Positions 1 to 9,016 of a stretch of DNA of 64,000 bases are shown here, piece by piece (position 1 is the stretch's first letter; every line of letters starts with the position of its first letter). The notes beneath the pieces were generated by a model. The model searched no databases. It saw only the letters and a list, made by a program, of their open reading frames with translations, and was not told the origin of the DNA. A program made the position numbers and the translations under genes. The stretch comes from an uncultured Hyphomicrobiales bacterium (GTDB taxonomy: Bacteria; Pseudomonadota; Alphaproteobacteria; Rhizobiales; Ancalomicrobiaceae). Location of the stretch: the NCBI GenBank assembly GCA_903930435.1, contig CAIYYN010000054.1, forward strand, positions 248,001 through 312,000, in the 5' to 3' direction.

Positions 1-297
1 GATGGAAATCATTCAGCAATATCGGATCCGCAGCTTCTCACCATTGCGGAAGCCACAACTGCGCTTACTGCTGCTCTTAAGCCGCAGGTCTTCGGCTCCG
101 GCGCGCCGCTGCTGGCGGAAGCTCAACCCTCTGCCACTATTCAGGTTTTAGGCCTGACAGCCTATCCGGATATCGAAAACGTGGCGCGCATAACTGCGGT
201 TACTGCTGCCCAATCGGAACCACCGAAGCCGCTTTACTTGCGCGCGCCCGACGCAAAGCCGCAAACGCGCGGCGTGGTCGAACGGCGGGGAGACTGA
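1..297 (+). CDS. tsaB: TsaB, tRNA threonylcarbamoyladenosine biosynthesis protein (3' part only)
   Basis: Frame 1 is open from the first base to a TGA at 295-297 and encodes the last 98 residues of a protein; the start lies outside the window. The tail holds PKPLYLRAPDAKPQ, the typical C-terminal signature of TsaB. TsaB is the catalytically degenerate partner of TsaD in the cytoplasmic complex that makes the t6A modification next to the anticodon of ANN-decoding tRNAs. The following gene is rimI, one base downstream; tsaB-rimI adjacency is common in proteobacteria, which supports the call. Only the C-terminal part can be judged. Confidence 0.85.
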   Translation, partial: DGNHSAISDPQLLTIAEATTALTAALKPQVFGSGAPLLAEAQPSATIQVLGLTAYPDIENVARITAVTAAQSEPPKPLYLRAPDAKPQTRGVVERRGD

Positions 298-298
298 C

Positions 299-820
299 GT
301 GACTTATGCACCACCTCCAGCGTTTCGGTTGATGTTCGGCTGGATGTTCCCTCCGGCCCCCGTGAGCTTCGAGATGGCGCGCCCGGACGACACGCCGGCG
401 CTCCAGGCAGTGCACGCGGCGTCCTTTGCACATGACTGGAGCGTCGATGAACTGGCCTCGCTCATCGGTGAACCAAATGTTCTCTGCCTGGTGGCAAAGC
501 GGGCAAACGGGTTCGGGACCCGGCGTCCGGTCGGCTTCCTTTTGCTGCGGGTCGCTGTCGACGAAGCCGAGGTCCTGACGATTGCCATTGATCCACGTCG
601 CCGGGGACGCGGCTATGGTCGGCAGCTCATGCTCGCGGGGATCGAGCGGCTGGTCAGGCGCGGCGTCGCCTCCCTGTTTCTGGAAGTGGATGAAGGTAAT
701 TCGTCGGCGGTTGCGCTGTATCAGCGGCTTGGATTTGTCCGGGTTGGTGTTCGCAAAGGCTATTACCAGACAGCATCAGGTGAAAAAGCAACAGCGCTGG
801 TCATGCGACTGGACCTCTAA
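299..820 (+). CDS. rimI: RimI-like ribosomal-protein alanine N-acetyltransferase (GNAT)
   Basis: Encodes 173 residues from a GTG start one base after the tsaB stop, so the two are probably co-transcribed and coupled. GNAT motif A is visible as RRRGRGYG (about residues 100-107), the acetyl-CoA pyrophosphate loop, followed by LEVDEGNSSAVALYQRLGF (128-146), the typical RimI C-terminal motif with the conserved Asn and Tyr. The family acetylates the N-terminal alanine of ribosomal protein S18. The N-terminal 25 residues are longer than in E. coli RimI, so translation could start at one of the internal Met codons. The family is assigned confidently; the substrate is inferred from homology and the tsaB neighbour. 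Confidence 0.85.
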   Translation: MTYAPPPAFRLMFGWMFPPAPVSFEMARPDDTPALQAVHAASFAHDWSVDELASLIGEPNVLCLVAKRANGFGTRRPVGFLLLRVAVDEAEVLTIAIDPRRRGRGYGRQLMLAGIERLVRRGVASLFLEVDEGNSSAVALYQRLGFVRVGVRKGYYQTASGEKATALVMRLDL

Positions 821-857
821 CCTGTTTTGACCTGAGAGAGCAGCACGGGATCATTGC

Positions 858-1643
858 ATGCAGCGCATCAGTGCTTTCATCTCAGGGCTGTTGCTTGTCG
901 CAGTGACACTGCTGTTGTTACCCGTTCAGATGCTGGCGGATCGACTTGACTGGCCGCTGGCCCGCCGTCTGCCGGTCTGGTGGCACGGGTTCGCGCTGTC
1001 GCGGCTCGGCGTCCGGATCCGCGAGACCGGGACGCCTTGCCAGGATCGTCCGTTGCTGATCACTGCCAACCATAGTTCATGGCTCGATATTCCGATCCTC
1101 GGCAGCCGGATGCCCTTGTCCTTCGTAGCCAAGTCGGAGGTGGCGAAATGGCCAATTTTCGGGCTTTTTGCGCGATTGCAGCGCTGCGTCTTCGTTGAAC
1201 GCGAACGGCGGGCACGAACCGGTGCGACGACCACGGAACTGGCCGACCGGTTGGTCGCCGGTGATGCGATGGTGCTGTTTCCCGAGGGGACATCGAGCGA
1301 TGGTAACGAAGTCCTGCCGTTCCGGTCTGCCCTGCTCGGCGCGGCGACGGCGGCAATCCGGGGCACTGACGCCTCGATTGTCCGGGTCCAGCCGGTTGCA
1401 ATCCTCTACAAACGCCTGCAAGGTCTGCCGGTCGGCCGCTATGACCGCCCGCGCATCGCCTGGTACGGCGATATGGACCTTGTCCCGCACCTGCTCGGCG
1501 TTTTCTTGCTTCGGGCAATCGACGTCGAGATCATCTGGGGCGAGCCCGTTGACTTGACAGGCGATTTTGATCGCAAGCGACTGTCTGTCGAGTTGCAGCA
1601 AAGGGTCAGCGAGATGGTGGCCGGGGAAGGTCGATCCGTTTGA
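858..1643 (+). CDS. plsC: PlsC-family lysophospholipid (1-acyl-glycerol-3-phosphate) acyltransferase
   Basis: A 261-residue membrane-associated acyltransferase. The first 25 residues form one hydrophobic membrane segment. The family's catalytic HX4D motif is present as NHSSWLD (His72-Asp77), and the substrate-binding motif FPEGTSSDG lies at 141-149. It should transfer an acyl chain to lysophosphatidic acid, or, if it is the rhizobial OlsA relative, to lyso-ornithine lipid; sequence alone does not separate these. It follows rimI by 37 bases on the same strand. In related genomes the next gene is commonly miaB, which here lies 18.5 kb away, so the downstream junction marks the edge of an insertion. 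Confidence 0.85.
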   Translation: MQRISAFISGLLLVAVTLLLLPVQMLADRLDWPLARRLPVWWHGFALSRLGVRIRETGTPCQDRPLLITANHSSWLDIPILGSRMPLSFVAKSEVAKWPIFGLFARLQRCVFVERERRARTGATTTELADRLVAGDAMVLFPEGTSSDGNEVLPFRSALLGAATAAIRGTDASIVRVQPVAILYKRLQGLPVGRYDRPRIAWYGDMDLVPHLLGVFLLRAIDVEIIWGEPVDLTGDFDRKRLSVELQQRVSEMVAGEGRSV

Positions 1644-1972
1644 GAGGCATGGATGTAGACGGTTGCGCCATCCGCCAAAGGCTGGTGCCGATCCGCAGTG
1701 GCGTGACCCTGCATGCGCGATTTCGGTCAGGCCGTGCATGAATTTGCCCGCCCGGACCGTCCGGTCGAACGCGTCAATCGCCCGGTGTTCAAACGGCTTG
1801 AAGGGGCCACGCAACCGGCAGTGCCAGAAATCATGGCGCAGGGCTAAGGTTCCGGGCTCCTGTGCTGAGCGACATGAACAGGCGTCCCGTAGTGATAAGA
1901 CCCACCCAGTGGCGCGGCAGTCATGCCGAAGCCGACAAGAGAGTCCGCTAAGACCCGGTAGATGTTGAGGAA
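1644..1972. other. Intergenic region at the left edge of the polysaccharide island
   Basis: About 330 bases without a convincing gene. Short open stretches exist on the plus strand (1649-1741 and 1713-1847) with codon-like composition but no recognisable product, no good ribosome binding site and overlapping frames. They may be remnants of a gene lost at the insertion boundary. No repeat, tRNA or attachment-site duplication was seen. Confidence 0.4.
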
Positions 1973-2761
1973 TCAGATGCGAACAAAATCGAAGAACGGT
2001 TCGCGCTCATTCACCCCCCAACGGACCGGATCAATCTGCGGCAGGATTTCATCATGCGGAACGAGCCGCCCGGCGAAACCCGCAGCATGCAGGCGCGCCT
2101 CGATATCGGTACCAAACAGGCGGACGTGATCATTCTGACCGTAAAAGAACAGGCGATCGTCTGTATCCTGGAGGGCTGGTTCCTCAAAAGTGCGGCTCAG
2201 TTTGGATGAATAGGGGGTCTGACAGATGAAGCGACCGCCGACCTTCAGAACACGTCGAACCTCCGCCAGAGCTGCTTCAACGTTGGAGACATGCTCCAGA
2301 ATATGATTGCAGATGACAAGATCGAATGCCGCATCCGGGTAGGGAATCGCTTCTATGTTGATCTTCTGGATCGACTCATTTGCCGGAAATAGATCGCCCC
2401 TGACGTAATTCGCCGGTTGCGCCGTCATGATTGCGTCCGCGATGTGGCGTTCCGGGGCAAAATGCAGGATAGCTTTCCCCTCAAGCCCCTTCCAAAGGTC
2501 AAGCTTGTTGAAAAACAACATCAGATGCCGCTCGCGATCGTTTGAATGGCAACCCTCGCAGGCGAACCGCTCCGCATTGGACCCAACTGTCGCAAGCCGG
2601 CGGATGAAGGGCGAAGGCCCGCCCTCCGACCGATACGGCCGCCACCCCGCGACAGGCCTTTTACAAATCACACATTCAAAGTTCGATGCCGTTTGGCCGA
2701 ATGCGATCTGTTTAACCTTCAAATTGAAGGTCCTGATCTTCTTGCGAAATTTCCTCAGCAT
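1973..2761 (-). CDS. Class I SAM-dependent methyltransferase with an N-terminal four-cysteine motif
   Basis: A 262-residue protein. The N-terminal third carries two CxxC pairs (Cys30/Cys33 and Cys68/Cys71) that look like a zinc-binding knuckle. The rest is a Methyltransf_11-type fold: ILHFAPE (98-104) in place of the usual glycine-rich SAM loop, then FDLVICNHILEHV (146-158), the post-motif I acidic/His signature, and a strand containing RRVLKVGGRF. It lies in a glycan biosynthesis island and probably methylates a sugar, lipid or nucleotide-sugar intermediate, but the substrate is unknown. It points toward plsC, away from the AT-rich genes that follow. Confidence 0.7.
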   Translation of the reverse strand: MLRKFRKKIRTFNLKVKQIAFGQTASNFECVICKRPVAGWRPYRSEGGPSPFIRRLATVGSNAERFACEGCHSNDRERHLMLFFNKLDLWKGLEGKAILHFAPERHIADAIMTAQPANYVRGDLFPANESIQKINIEAIPYPDAAFDLVICNHILEHVSNVEAALAEVRRVLKVGGRFICQTPYSSKLSRTFEEPALQDTDDRLFFYGQNDHVRLFGTDIEARLHAAGFAGRLVPHDEILPQIDPVRWGVNEREPFFDFVRI

Positions 2762-3028
2762 TCACCAAACTCCAAATTCTTGCCTAAACTCGCTTCGAAG
2801 CCTATAGAACCAAAAACTTGGAGAGTGAATTGGAATCTGTCGTAATCTCTCGTTAAATCAAGCGAGCGATTTGGATTTTGGGACCTGTGAAATGTTGTGG
2901 CTAGACCTCTATAATAATTATAGGAGCTATGAGACGTATGATCGGATCAGAATATAATATTAAAATTCCAATGTATAATAAATTTTGAGATAGTGTTTAG
3001 CTGTGTTTAAATAATAAGGTGAGTAAGA
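2762..3028. promoter_or_regulatory. AT-rich divergent promoter region
   Basis: A 267-base divergent intergenic region between the methyltransferase (minus) and the acetyltransferase (plus). From about 2870 on, composition becomes strikingly AT-rich compared with flanking DNA. It must hold promoters for both directions, but no confident -35/-10 pair was chosen. Confidence 0.35.
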
Positions 3029-4156
3029 ATGGGCAATTTGATGGAGTTTCTCCCCTATCATCCGGATCAAAGTCCGGAAATAATTAAAATTTGGCGTCAA
3101 TCAGTTCGGGACTCGTCCGATATACGTTCTGTTTATTTGGGGCGCGAGTGGTGCAACATCAGGCATGATATCGAACACGGAGTGGTTCTCGCTGCTATGC
3201 GGGAAAACAATGTCGCACATGAATTTATTACCCCATTAAAAGAGGATCGTGAGAAAATCCGTATTTTGGGAATAGGAAAGAGATTGCGGGGGTATGTCAA
3301 TTATGGTGCGGGGTTGTTAATACCTGAAACTGAACAGGATTATGAGAAGTTTTTTAAGGAAATTTTTGCGAAGCGCGGCGTTAAATTTTTTAGATGTTAT
3401 TTGTCGACCCAAGATAAACTCGTCAAATACTTATCAAATAGCAAGAACGATGCATGGATTGTCGACAAGGTTGAATTCAAAAGCAGGGATTATCAGTGGA
3501 TTGACCTGAGAATGGGAGAAGAAGCCTATTGGGGCAGGTTCAAGAAGAAGCAAAGATATAATCTTGATCGCGAGTTGAAGAAAATTGAGCAGCACGGAAA
3601 AATAAATTTCGAGCGTATAACACATGCTGAAGAGATCGATCATTACGTGAAAATAGCATTACCTTTGGCCAAAAAATCTTGGCAGAGGCAGTTTGTTGGC
3701 CGAAATGTCGATCTCGTCGATGAGGTTAACATCAGTAAAATTTTGTGCGAGGCATGCAATCAAAATGTCATGAGGAGCTATTTGCTTTCTATTGGTGATG
3801 AACCCGTCGGTTATTGGACCGGATTTCAGATTAACAATATCTTCTGCTTGTATGATACTGGCTACGATCAAAATTTTTCTCAGTTTTCACCTGGGAAGGT
3901 GATGTTACAGTTGATTATTAAGGATCTATTTTCATTTAATTGCCCTAATACATTATCTTTCGGTGTCGTTCCTGATGACTATCCATACAAAAGCTGGTTT
4001 TGTACCGATAAGGCAGGCGAGGTTGAGGTGTTGTTATTCAAGAATACGCTGTTAAATCGTGTAGCATCGCGACTTCGACGGATGCGTTCGACTCTTAAGT
4101 CTGACAGGGCGAAGAATCCCACATCTTTTCCGCTTGTCGTTGACGAAGAAATCTAA
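3029..4156 (+). CDS. BioF2/FemAB-like GNAT-fold acyltransferase
   Basis: A 375-residue protein whose central and C-terminal parts match the BioF2-like (CelD/BcsL, Acetyltransf_6) family: KKKQRYNLDRELKK around 178-191 resembles the family's basic helix, then GYWTGFQINNIFCLYDTGYD and FSPGKVMLQLIIKDLF, the usual SPGk/t motif of the second GNAT-like domain. Members transfer acyl or aminoacyl groups in polysaccharide and peptidoglycan clusters. Two sugar aminotransferases lie 2.5 kb away, so N-acylation of an amino sugar is plausible; this is inference. The gene is markedly AT-rich and uses A/T-ending codons unlike the housekeeping genes, a sign of horizontal transfer. It ends two bases from the convergent glycosyltransferase. 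Confidence 0.65.
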   Translation: MGNLMEFLPYHPDQSPEIIKIWRQSVRDSSDIRSVYLGREWCNIRHDIEHGVVLAAMRENNVAHEFITPLKEDREKIRILGIGKRLRGYVNYGAGLLIPETEQDYEKFFKEIFAKRGVKFFRCYLSTQDKLVKYLSNSKNDAWIVDKVEFKSRDYQWIDLRMGEEAYWGRFKKKQRYNLDRELKKIEQHGKINFERITHAEEIDHYVKIALPLAKKSWQRQFVGRNVDLVDEVNISKILCEACNQNVMRSYLLSIGDEPVGYWTGFQINNIFCLYDTGYDQNFSQFSPGKVMLQLIIKDLFSFNCPNTLSFGVVPDDYPYKSWFCTDKAGEVEVLLFKNTLLNRVASRLRRMRSTLKSDRAKNPTSFPLVVDEEI

Positions 4157-4158
4157 AT

Positions 4159-5205
4159 TCATGACTTTGGCTTCAATCTACGTTCAGCTATTCTTTGATC
4201 GATCAGTTCATGGGCGTACCTCACCGCGAGGCGCGTCGGTTCATCGAGCGAAAGCATTCCGGGGGTGACGGGGGGGAGATCGATAAAAACCTGCAGTTCC
4301 GGAAATGCCTGAACATATTGCTGATAAAGAGCCAAAAGCCTTTCCCGCAGTCCACTCAGTTGGTCAAGTGAGAGATAACCGAGATCACAGGCGTGCCGGG
4401 CATTTACCTCCCACTCGAATAAGCCTGCGGAAAATCTCGGGCTCGATTCATTTGAGGTTTGCTGGTCGTGTTTTCGATACGCTGAACCCACCTTTGAAGT
4501 CCCGATAATGCCGTGCCCCGCGTTCACAAAAGTCGCGTAGAGTGCTACGTCCGATAAAAATCGCATTGGGACGCCGTTTACTGAATAGGGGTCGGCCATT
4601 CCTCGGAATGTTTCACTATGAAACATGATATTGGTTGGTTCACCTACGTGATTTGCTAATTGTGCGATCATGTTAGCATAAAAATATTCTGGTGAGACGG
4701 TTAGAAAATCTTTCTGGCTATAGGTGGAATGACGGAAGGGAAGCAGCCTTTCCAATAGTTGGGTTGATTTTCGTTGCAGCTTTTTGATCAAACCATTGCC
4801 GTCTTCGATGCGAAACCGTGGGCGACCAATAATTTGACCATCCGAGTTTACAACATCTCTACTGTGGAAGGCTAATTTAAACGGTGTTCCTCTAAGCATC
4901 GCCAAAAGCATTTCGACTGAATGTGGATACAAGAAATCGTCGTCGAATAGATGCTTTATGTACTCCCCTTGAGCCAAGCTTATTATATAATCGCGATTTG
5001 TTCCAGATTGACCTTGCTTGGGGTTTTTAAAATACTTTATGCGAGCGTCTCGCCAGACCGAAACGACTTTCTCCACGCTATCTCCAGGCGTGTCATCGCT
5101 GATAATGATTTCAATATCTTTGCATGTTTGATTGACGGCGCTCCGGATCGCTTGGTTGAGCCATTCAGTTCGGATCACGGGAATCAGAATTGAGACCAAT
5201 GGCAC
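4159..5205 (-). CDS. Family 2 glycosyltransferase
   Basis: A 348-residue GT-A fold enzyme. The nucleotide-binding N-terminus VSILIPV (4-10) leads to the acidic motif ISDD (35-38), and a DDD metal/sugar-nucleotide site lies at 88-90 (FDDDFLYP), as expected for GT2. No membrane segment is evident, so it should act at the cytoplasmic face on a lipid-linked acceptor. It is AT-rich relative to the core genes but less so than the acetyltransferase. Donor and acceptor cannot be told from sequence; the island supplies dTDP-rhamnose and probably amino sugars. Confidence 0.8.
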   Translation of the reverse strand: MPLVSILIPVIRTEWLNQAIRSAVNQTCKDIEIIISDDTPGDSVEKVVSVWRDARIKYFKNPKQGQSGTNRDYIISLAQGEYIKHLFDDDFLYPHSVEMLLAMLRGTPFKLAFHSRDVVNSDGQIIGRPRFRIEDGNGLIKKLQRKSTQLLERLLPFRHSTYSQKDFLTVSPEYFYANMIAQLANHVGEPTNIMFHSETFRGMADPYSVNGVPMRFLSDVALYATFVNAGHGIIGTSKVGSAYRKHDQQTSNESSPRFSAGLFEWEVNARHACDLGYLSLDQLSGLRERLLALYQQYVQAFPELQVFIDLPPVTPGMLSLDEPTRLAVRYAHELIDQRIAERRLKPKS

Positions 5206-5426
5206 GCGGGAACCCCTTCGTTAGCAACAATAAACCTACTTCTCAGCCTGCCGCTATACAATGGTGGCGACCAAACCGCAAACAAAGAATAATTAGGAAG
5301 GTATTTTCTAAAAAGAGAATAATATATGACATAATATGTATTTAAAAATTATTATGGAATAAAACGTTATCAAATTAGTTTCTTTGACCAATAGTTTTTG
5401 ATATGTATTCATAATATAAATTATAT
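5206..5426. other. AT-rich intergenic region
   Basis: A 221-base stretch upstream of the GT2 start and downstream of the next minus-strand methyltransferase. It is very AT-rich, with no ORF and no clear terminator. It probably contains the GT2 promoter. Confidence 0.3.
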
Positions 5427-6239
5427 CTAATTTGTGCTTTCTAGTCTAAATGACAGAATTAAATTCTGAATTGCAGCGTCGTTACAGAAAATCATTGTCC
5501 AAAGCGTATTGTTCCATCCTTTTTTCTCATAAATTAATTTGTAGCCGTGATCCACAAGGACAGAGGAATGAATTGGGTTAAGGTAAATAAAAACAAGAGC
5601 GGAGTGGGAATTTGCAATATTAGACAGGACTCGATCCAAGAGCTGTGCGTCGAAGGGGTTAAACATGTATACCATCAGGTATTGACCAAGGACAGAAAAA
5701 TCAAAATTTGTTGCGTCAACCGTATGAATATCGCAGTTTTGATGGAAGACTTTTTGATAGTTTTGACGCGCTATTTCGACGAGCGGGGCATAATATTCAA
5801 TCCCGATAACAGGGGATGGGATCTTTCGCTTGTTTAATTCATTTTGCCAAACAAGCATGGCTTTTCCTTTGCCGCATCCAAGATCGACAAAGCTATATTT
5901 TGAAAAATTTTCTCCTAAGGCGAATTGGACAACCTTAAACGAGTTTTTCAACTCGTTGGTCCCTGTCGCCATATAAAAAGTGCCTCGATCAAAATTTTCA
6001 GGTTTGTCGAGATATTTTCCTTGCGGCAGTGCCGTATGGGTGTCCGTTCCATTTATCAAATCAAACAAATGTACCTCGAAAAAATAAAAGAAGGGCATTC
6101 GAATGCCCCATAATTTATATAAATCCCGGTAGCCCCATGACATTTTATGTAAAATGTCTGGTGGTGGAAAGCGAACTTCTTCTCTACGGGGGAAGAAATG
6201 TCTGCGAATTTTGAAAAGAAGCTTTCGAATAAGTTTCAT
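5427..6239 (-). CDS. Class I SAM-dependent methyltransferase
   Basis: A 270-residue AT-rich gene. Motif I is clear as FVDLGCGKGKA (117-127), followed by GIEYYAPLVEIARQN (motif II region), so it binds S-adenosylmethionine. The preceding sequence, FYMATGTNELKNSFK, is seen in small methyltransferases of polysaccharide loci. No membrane segment is visible, although the first 20 residues are strongly basic. Substrate unknown; a glycan or lipid carrier is the obvious guess from context. Confidence 0.7.
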   Translation of the reverse strand: MKLIRKLLFKIRRHFFPRREEVRFPPPDILHKMSWGYRDLYKLWGIRMPFFYFFEVHLFDLINGTDTHTALPQGKYLDKPENFDRGTFYMATGTNELKNSFKVVQFALGENFSKYSFVDLGCGKGKAMLVWQNELNKRKIPSPVIGIEYYAPLVEIARQNYQKVFHQNCDIHTVDATNFDFSVLGQYLMVYMFNPFDAQLLDRVLSNIANSHSALVFIYLNPIHSSVLVDHGYKLIYEKKGWNNTLWTMIFCNDAAIQNLILSFRLESTN

Positions 6240-6625
6240 GACAGAACGAACCTCTTCAACGACCAGGTTTCATCAAACGAAATCAATAAGCGCTCCTTCG
6301 GCGCGCGAAAGCATTTTTCAGTTTTGACTTCCATCGACGCTAAACGGTTGACCTTCGTCAAGTCAACCTTTGAGGGGTCAATATTCGGCGCCTTTGAGTT
6401 TGAACATTCCGTCGAGGCCGCGTGCTTCATTCGGTATGCCAAACGGTTAGATGTAAATTCGGCATGGTGATCAGACAGAATATGTATCCCGCATCATGCA
6501 AATTAGAGTTGCTCGATTTGATTGGTACCCGTGCGCTTTAAAACGAAGTTGAAGCGTCAGCCTTTACAGAGCGACGCGGACGTTGAATAAACGGGTCGGT
6601 AATGGGACAGAGTTAGGAAACGTAA
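6240..6625. other. Intergenic region, divergent, no convincing gene
   Basis: A 386-base divergent region between the methyltransferase (minus) and the aminotransferase operon (plus). One 68-codon minus-strand frame (6236-6442) overlaps the methyltransferase start by ATGA, but it begins with TTG, has no ribosome binding site and resembles nothing known; I do not call it. The region must contain the promoter of the 6626-9745 operon. Confidence 0.35.
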
Positions 6626-7819
6626 ATGGAAAAGCGAGACATTGGCGACCTGGCGATTTTCAACGGCCCACGCGCTTTTCTAACGCCGATATCAACCTCC
6701 AATTTGCCTCAACCTGATATCGATAACTTTCTCGCCTATTCCAGGAAATTCTACGAAGCGAAACATTATACGAATAACGGACCGAATGTTCGCCTGCTCG
6801 AATCGAGGCTAGCGCAGTTTCATCAAGCAAAACATTGTATCGCGTTTGCGAATGGGTTCTGGGCAATCGTGCTGACGTTAAAGGCTTTGGCGCTACCTGG
6901 AAAGACAGAAATTGTTATTCCGTCACTTACATATCGTCGGCTGGCTGACATAACTGCGTGGCTTCGACTTGTGCCGCGATTTTGTGAGGTTGACGAGCAT
7001 ACTCTGTCCATTACTGCTGAAACCGTCACTAATTGTATCAACGACCAAACAGCTGCCATCCTCGCCGCCCATCCTATTGTAAATTGTTGCGACGCTGAAG
7101 CAATTGCCTCCGTAGGGCTGAGGGCTGGGATACCTACGGTTTTCGACTCGGTAGAATCAGTCTACGAAAGTGTTGCCGGGGGCAAAATAGGTTCTTTCGG
7201 AAACGCTGAATGTTTTTCGCTCCATGCCAGTAAACTTGTTAATGGATTTGAGGGGGGGTACGTCACGACAAACGACGGCGATTTAGCCCGTAGGTTGATG
7301 CACATGAGGGGGTTCGGTTTTATTGGGCAAGATACGATTGTGGAGCTTGGACTAAACGCCAAGCTCTGTGAGCCGCATGCTTGCATGGCGTTAGCATGTC
7401 TTGATGACCTAGAAGACCAAGTTATACGCAATCGTATGAGATATTATCGCTACAGAGATTCTTTACAAAAGATCCCAGGCCTTCGATTGCTTGAATTCGA
7501 TGAAAGTAATAGAACCAGCTACAAGAATATCGTCGTTGAAATTACGGCAGCATGGCCCTTAAGTCGTAAGCTGACTTTGGAGATATTGCATGCCGAGGGC
7601 GTTTTGGCTCGCCCTTATTATTCGCCACCTCTTCACAAGAAGAATATGAGTTACCCTTATATTCCGGCCGAACTTCCGGTTACTGAACAATTGGCTGACA
7701 AATTTTTATTGCTGCCTTGCGGACATTTTGTGACGACTGAAGATATAGATCGGCTCTGTGATCTGTTCGTATTTATGCAAGACAACGCTAATGGGATTAT
7801 GGAGCAACTACAACCATGA
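6626..7819 (+). CDS. DegT/DnrJ/EryC1/StrS-family PLP aminotransferase (first of a pair)
   Basis: A 397-residue sugar aminotransferase homologue of normal family length. The PLP Schiff-base lysine is Lys203 in FSLHASK, followed by the usual glycine pair (GFEGGY), and the cofactor-pyridine Asp174 lies in FDSVES. These enzymes aminate 3- or 4-keto nucleotide sugars. The phosphate-binding motif usually seen as NGTxAL is NGFWAI (76-81), an unusual form that may change substrate or activity. Its stop overlaps the next gene's start by ATGA, so the two aminotransferases are translationally coupled and could form a mixed dimer or act in sequence. Composition is AT-rich, as in the neighbours. Confidence 0.8.
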   Translation: MEKRDIGDLAIFNGPRAFLTPISTSNLPQPDIDNFLAYSRKFYEAKHYTNNGPNVRLLESRLAQFHQAKHCIAFANGFWAIVLTLKALALPGKTEIVIPSLTYRRLADITAWLRLVPRFCEVDEHTLSITAETVTNCINDQTAAILAAHPIVNCCDAEAIASVGLRAGIPTVFDSVESVYESVAGGKIGSFGNAECFSLHASKLVNGFEGGYVTTNDGDLARRLMHMRGFGFIGQDTIVELGLNAKLCEPHACMALACLDDLEDQVIRNRMRYYRYRDSLQKIPGLRLLEFDESNRTSYKNIVVEITAAWPLSRKLTLEILHAEGVLARPYYSPPLHKKNMSYPYIPAELPVTEQLADKFLLLPCGHFVTTEDIDRLCDLFVFMQDNANGIMEQLQP

Positions 7820-9015
7820 ATGCCCTGGATTCGAAGAAACTTGCAGTATTAGGCGGCGCTCCAGCATTCGAGCAGCCACTACCTGTCGGCCAGCTTTATT
7901 TTCCTTCGTGGGATGCCTACGAGGCACGCTTCAGAGATATATTTGCTCGTCAATATTACACCAACCATGGGCCCCTAGTACAAGAACTTGAGCGGCGTTT
8001 GGAGGTTTTCTTTGGAGTTAAACATGTCATCTGCGTAACCAACGCTACGATCGGCCTTATCATGGCCGCAGAAAGTCTCGGTCTGAAGGGAAAAGTGATC
8101 ACGCCAGCGTTCACTTTTATTGCAACTGCTCAGTCACTCGAATGGGCAAATGTTCAACCCGTTTTTTGTGACGTTGATCCCCTAACTCACTGTGTGACTC
8201 CAGAAACAATAGAACCACATTTGGATGCAGAGGTATCGGCGATCCTAGCTGTGAATCTCTGGAACGGAAGCTGTGATCCTGCGACGCTGCAAGCATTCGC
8301 GGAGAAAAGTGGAGTTAAGCTGTTTTTTGACTCTGCTCATTCGTTTGGTTGTGAGGTAGGTGGTGTTCCGGTGGGTGGGTTCGGAGATGTCGAAGTATTT
8401 TCTTTCCATGCGACGAAAGTATTCAGCTCAGCCGAAGGTGGTTGCTTGACCACAAACAACGACGAAGTTGCTATGCGTCTTCGGAACATTAGAAGTAGTT
8501 ATGGTGCAGGTGCTCCGATATCGGTTACCAAGACGAGTAATGGGCGCATGTCCGAAGCACAGGCTGCTATTGGATTAATGAGCCTAGATGACTTCCCGAA
8601 CTTAGTTGTTCGCAATAAAGAGATTTTCAGCGCTTATCAGGCTTGTATCAGACAGATCCCCGGATTGAGCTTGTTGGAACCTATGAATGTCAGCAAGACG
8701 AATTATCAGTACATAGTTGTCGATGTGGATGCTGAAGTCTTTGGTGTTTCGCGCGACCATCTGGTCCAGGCGCTTAAAGCAGAGAATATAATAGCGAGGC
8801 GATATTTCTATCCTGGTGCTCACAGGTGTCCACCTTGGCGTGAACAAAATCTAACGAGCGGGTATTCACTTCCGATTACAGAATCTCTTTGCGAACGGGT
8901 GATGCAGCTTCCTTCAGGCGCACTTATTTCAGATGAGCATGTCCGCAAAATCGGTGAACTTTTGAAAATGATTTCCGAAAAGGCACTGGACGTGCGGAAA
9001 GCATTGGAAAGTTGA
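7816..9015 (+). CDS. DegT/DnrJ/EryC1/StrS-family PLP aminotransferase (second of a pair)
   Basis: A 399-residue protein homologous to the preceding gene but with more canonical motifs: Lys201 in FSFHATK is the PLP lysine, Asp172 in FFDSAHSFG contacts the pyridine nitrogen, and NATIGL (76-81) fits the phosphate cup. It is likely a nucleotide-sugar aminotransferase. It overlaps the upstream gene by four bases and is separated from the WbqC-family gene by one base, so the three form a tight operon. Having two family members side by side suggests either a diamino-sugar pathway or a catalytic/regulatory pair; sequence alone does not decide. Confidence 0.85.
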   Translation: MNALDSKKLAVLGGAPAFEQPLPVGQLYFPSWDAYEARFRDIFARQYYTNHGPLVQELERRLEVFFGVKHVICVTNATIGLIMAAESLGLKGKVITPAFTFIATAQSLEWANVQPVFCDVDPLTHCVTPETIEPHLDAEVSAILAVNLWNGSCDPATLQAFAEKSGVKLFFDSAHSFGCEVGGVPVGGFGDVEVFSFHATKVFSSAEGGCLTTNNDEVAMRLRNIRSSYGAGAPISVTKTSNGRMSEAQAAIGLMSLDDFPNLVVRNKEIFSAYQACIRQIPGLSLLEPMNVSKTNYQYIVVDVDAEVFGVSRDHLVQALKAENIIARRYFYPGAHRCPPWREQNLTSGYSLPITESLCERVMQLPSGALISDEHVRKIGELLKMISEKALDVRKALES

Positions 9016-9016
9016 A

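Noticed and set aside
1649-1847. Short plus-strand frames after plsC
   Set aside because: Short, overlapping, without SD or recognised product; kept only as a comment on the intergenic region.
6236-6442. 68-codon frame overlapping the methyltransferase start by ATGA
   Set aside because: TTG start, no SD, no similarity; the overlap is probably chance.
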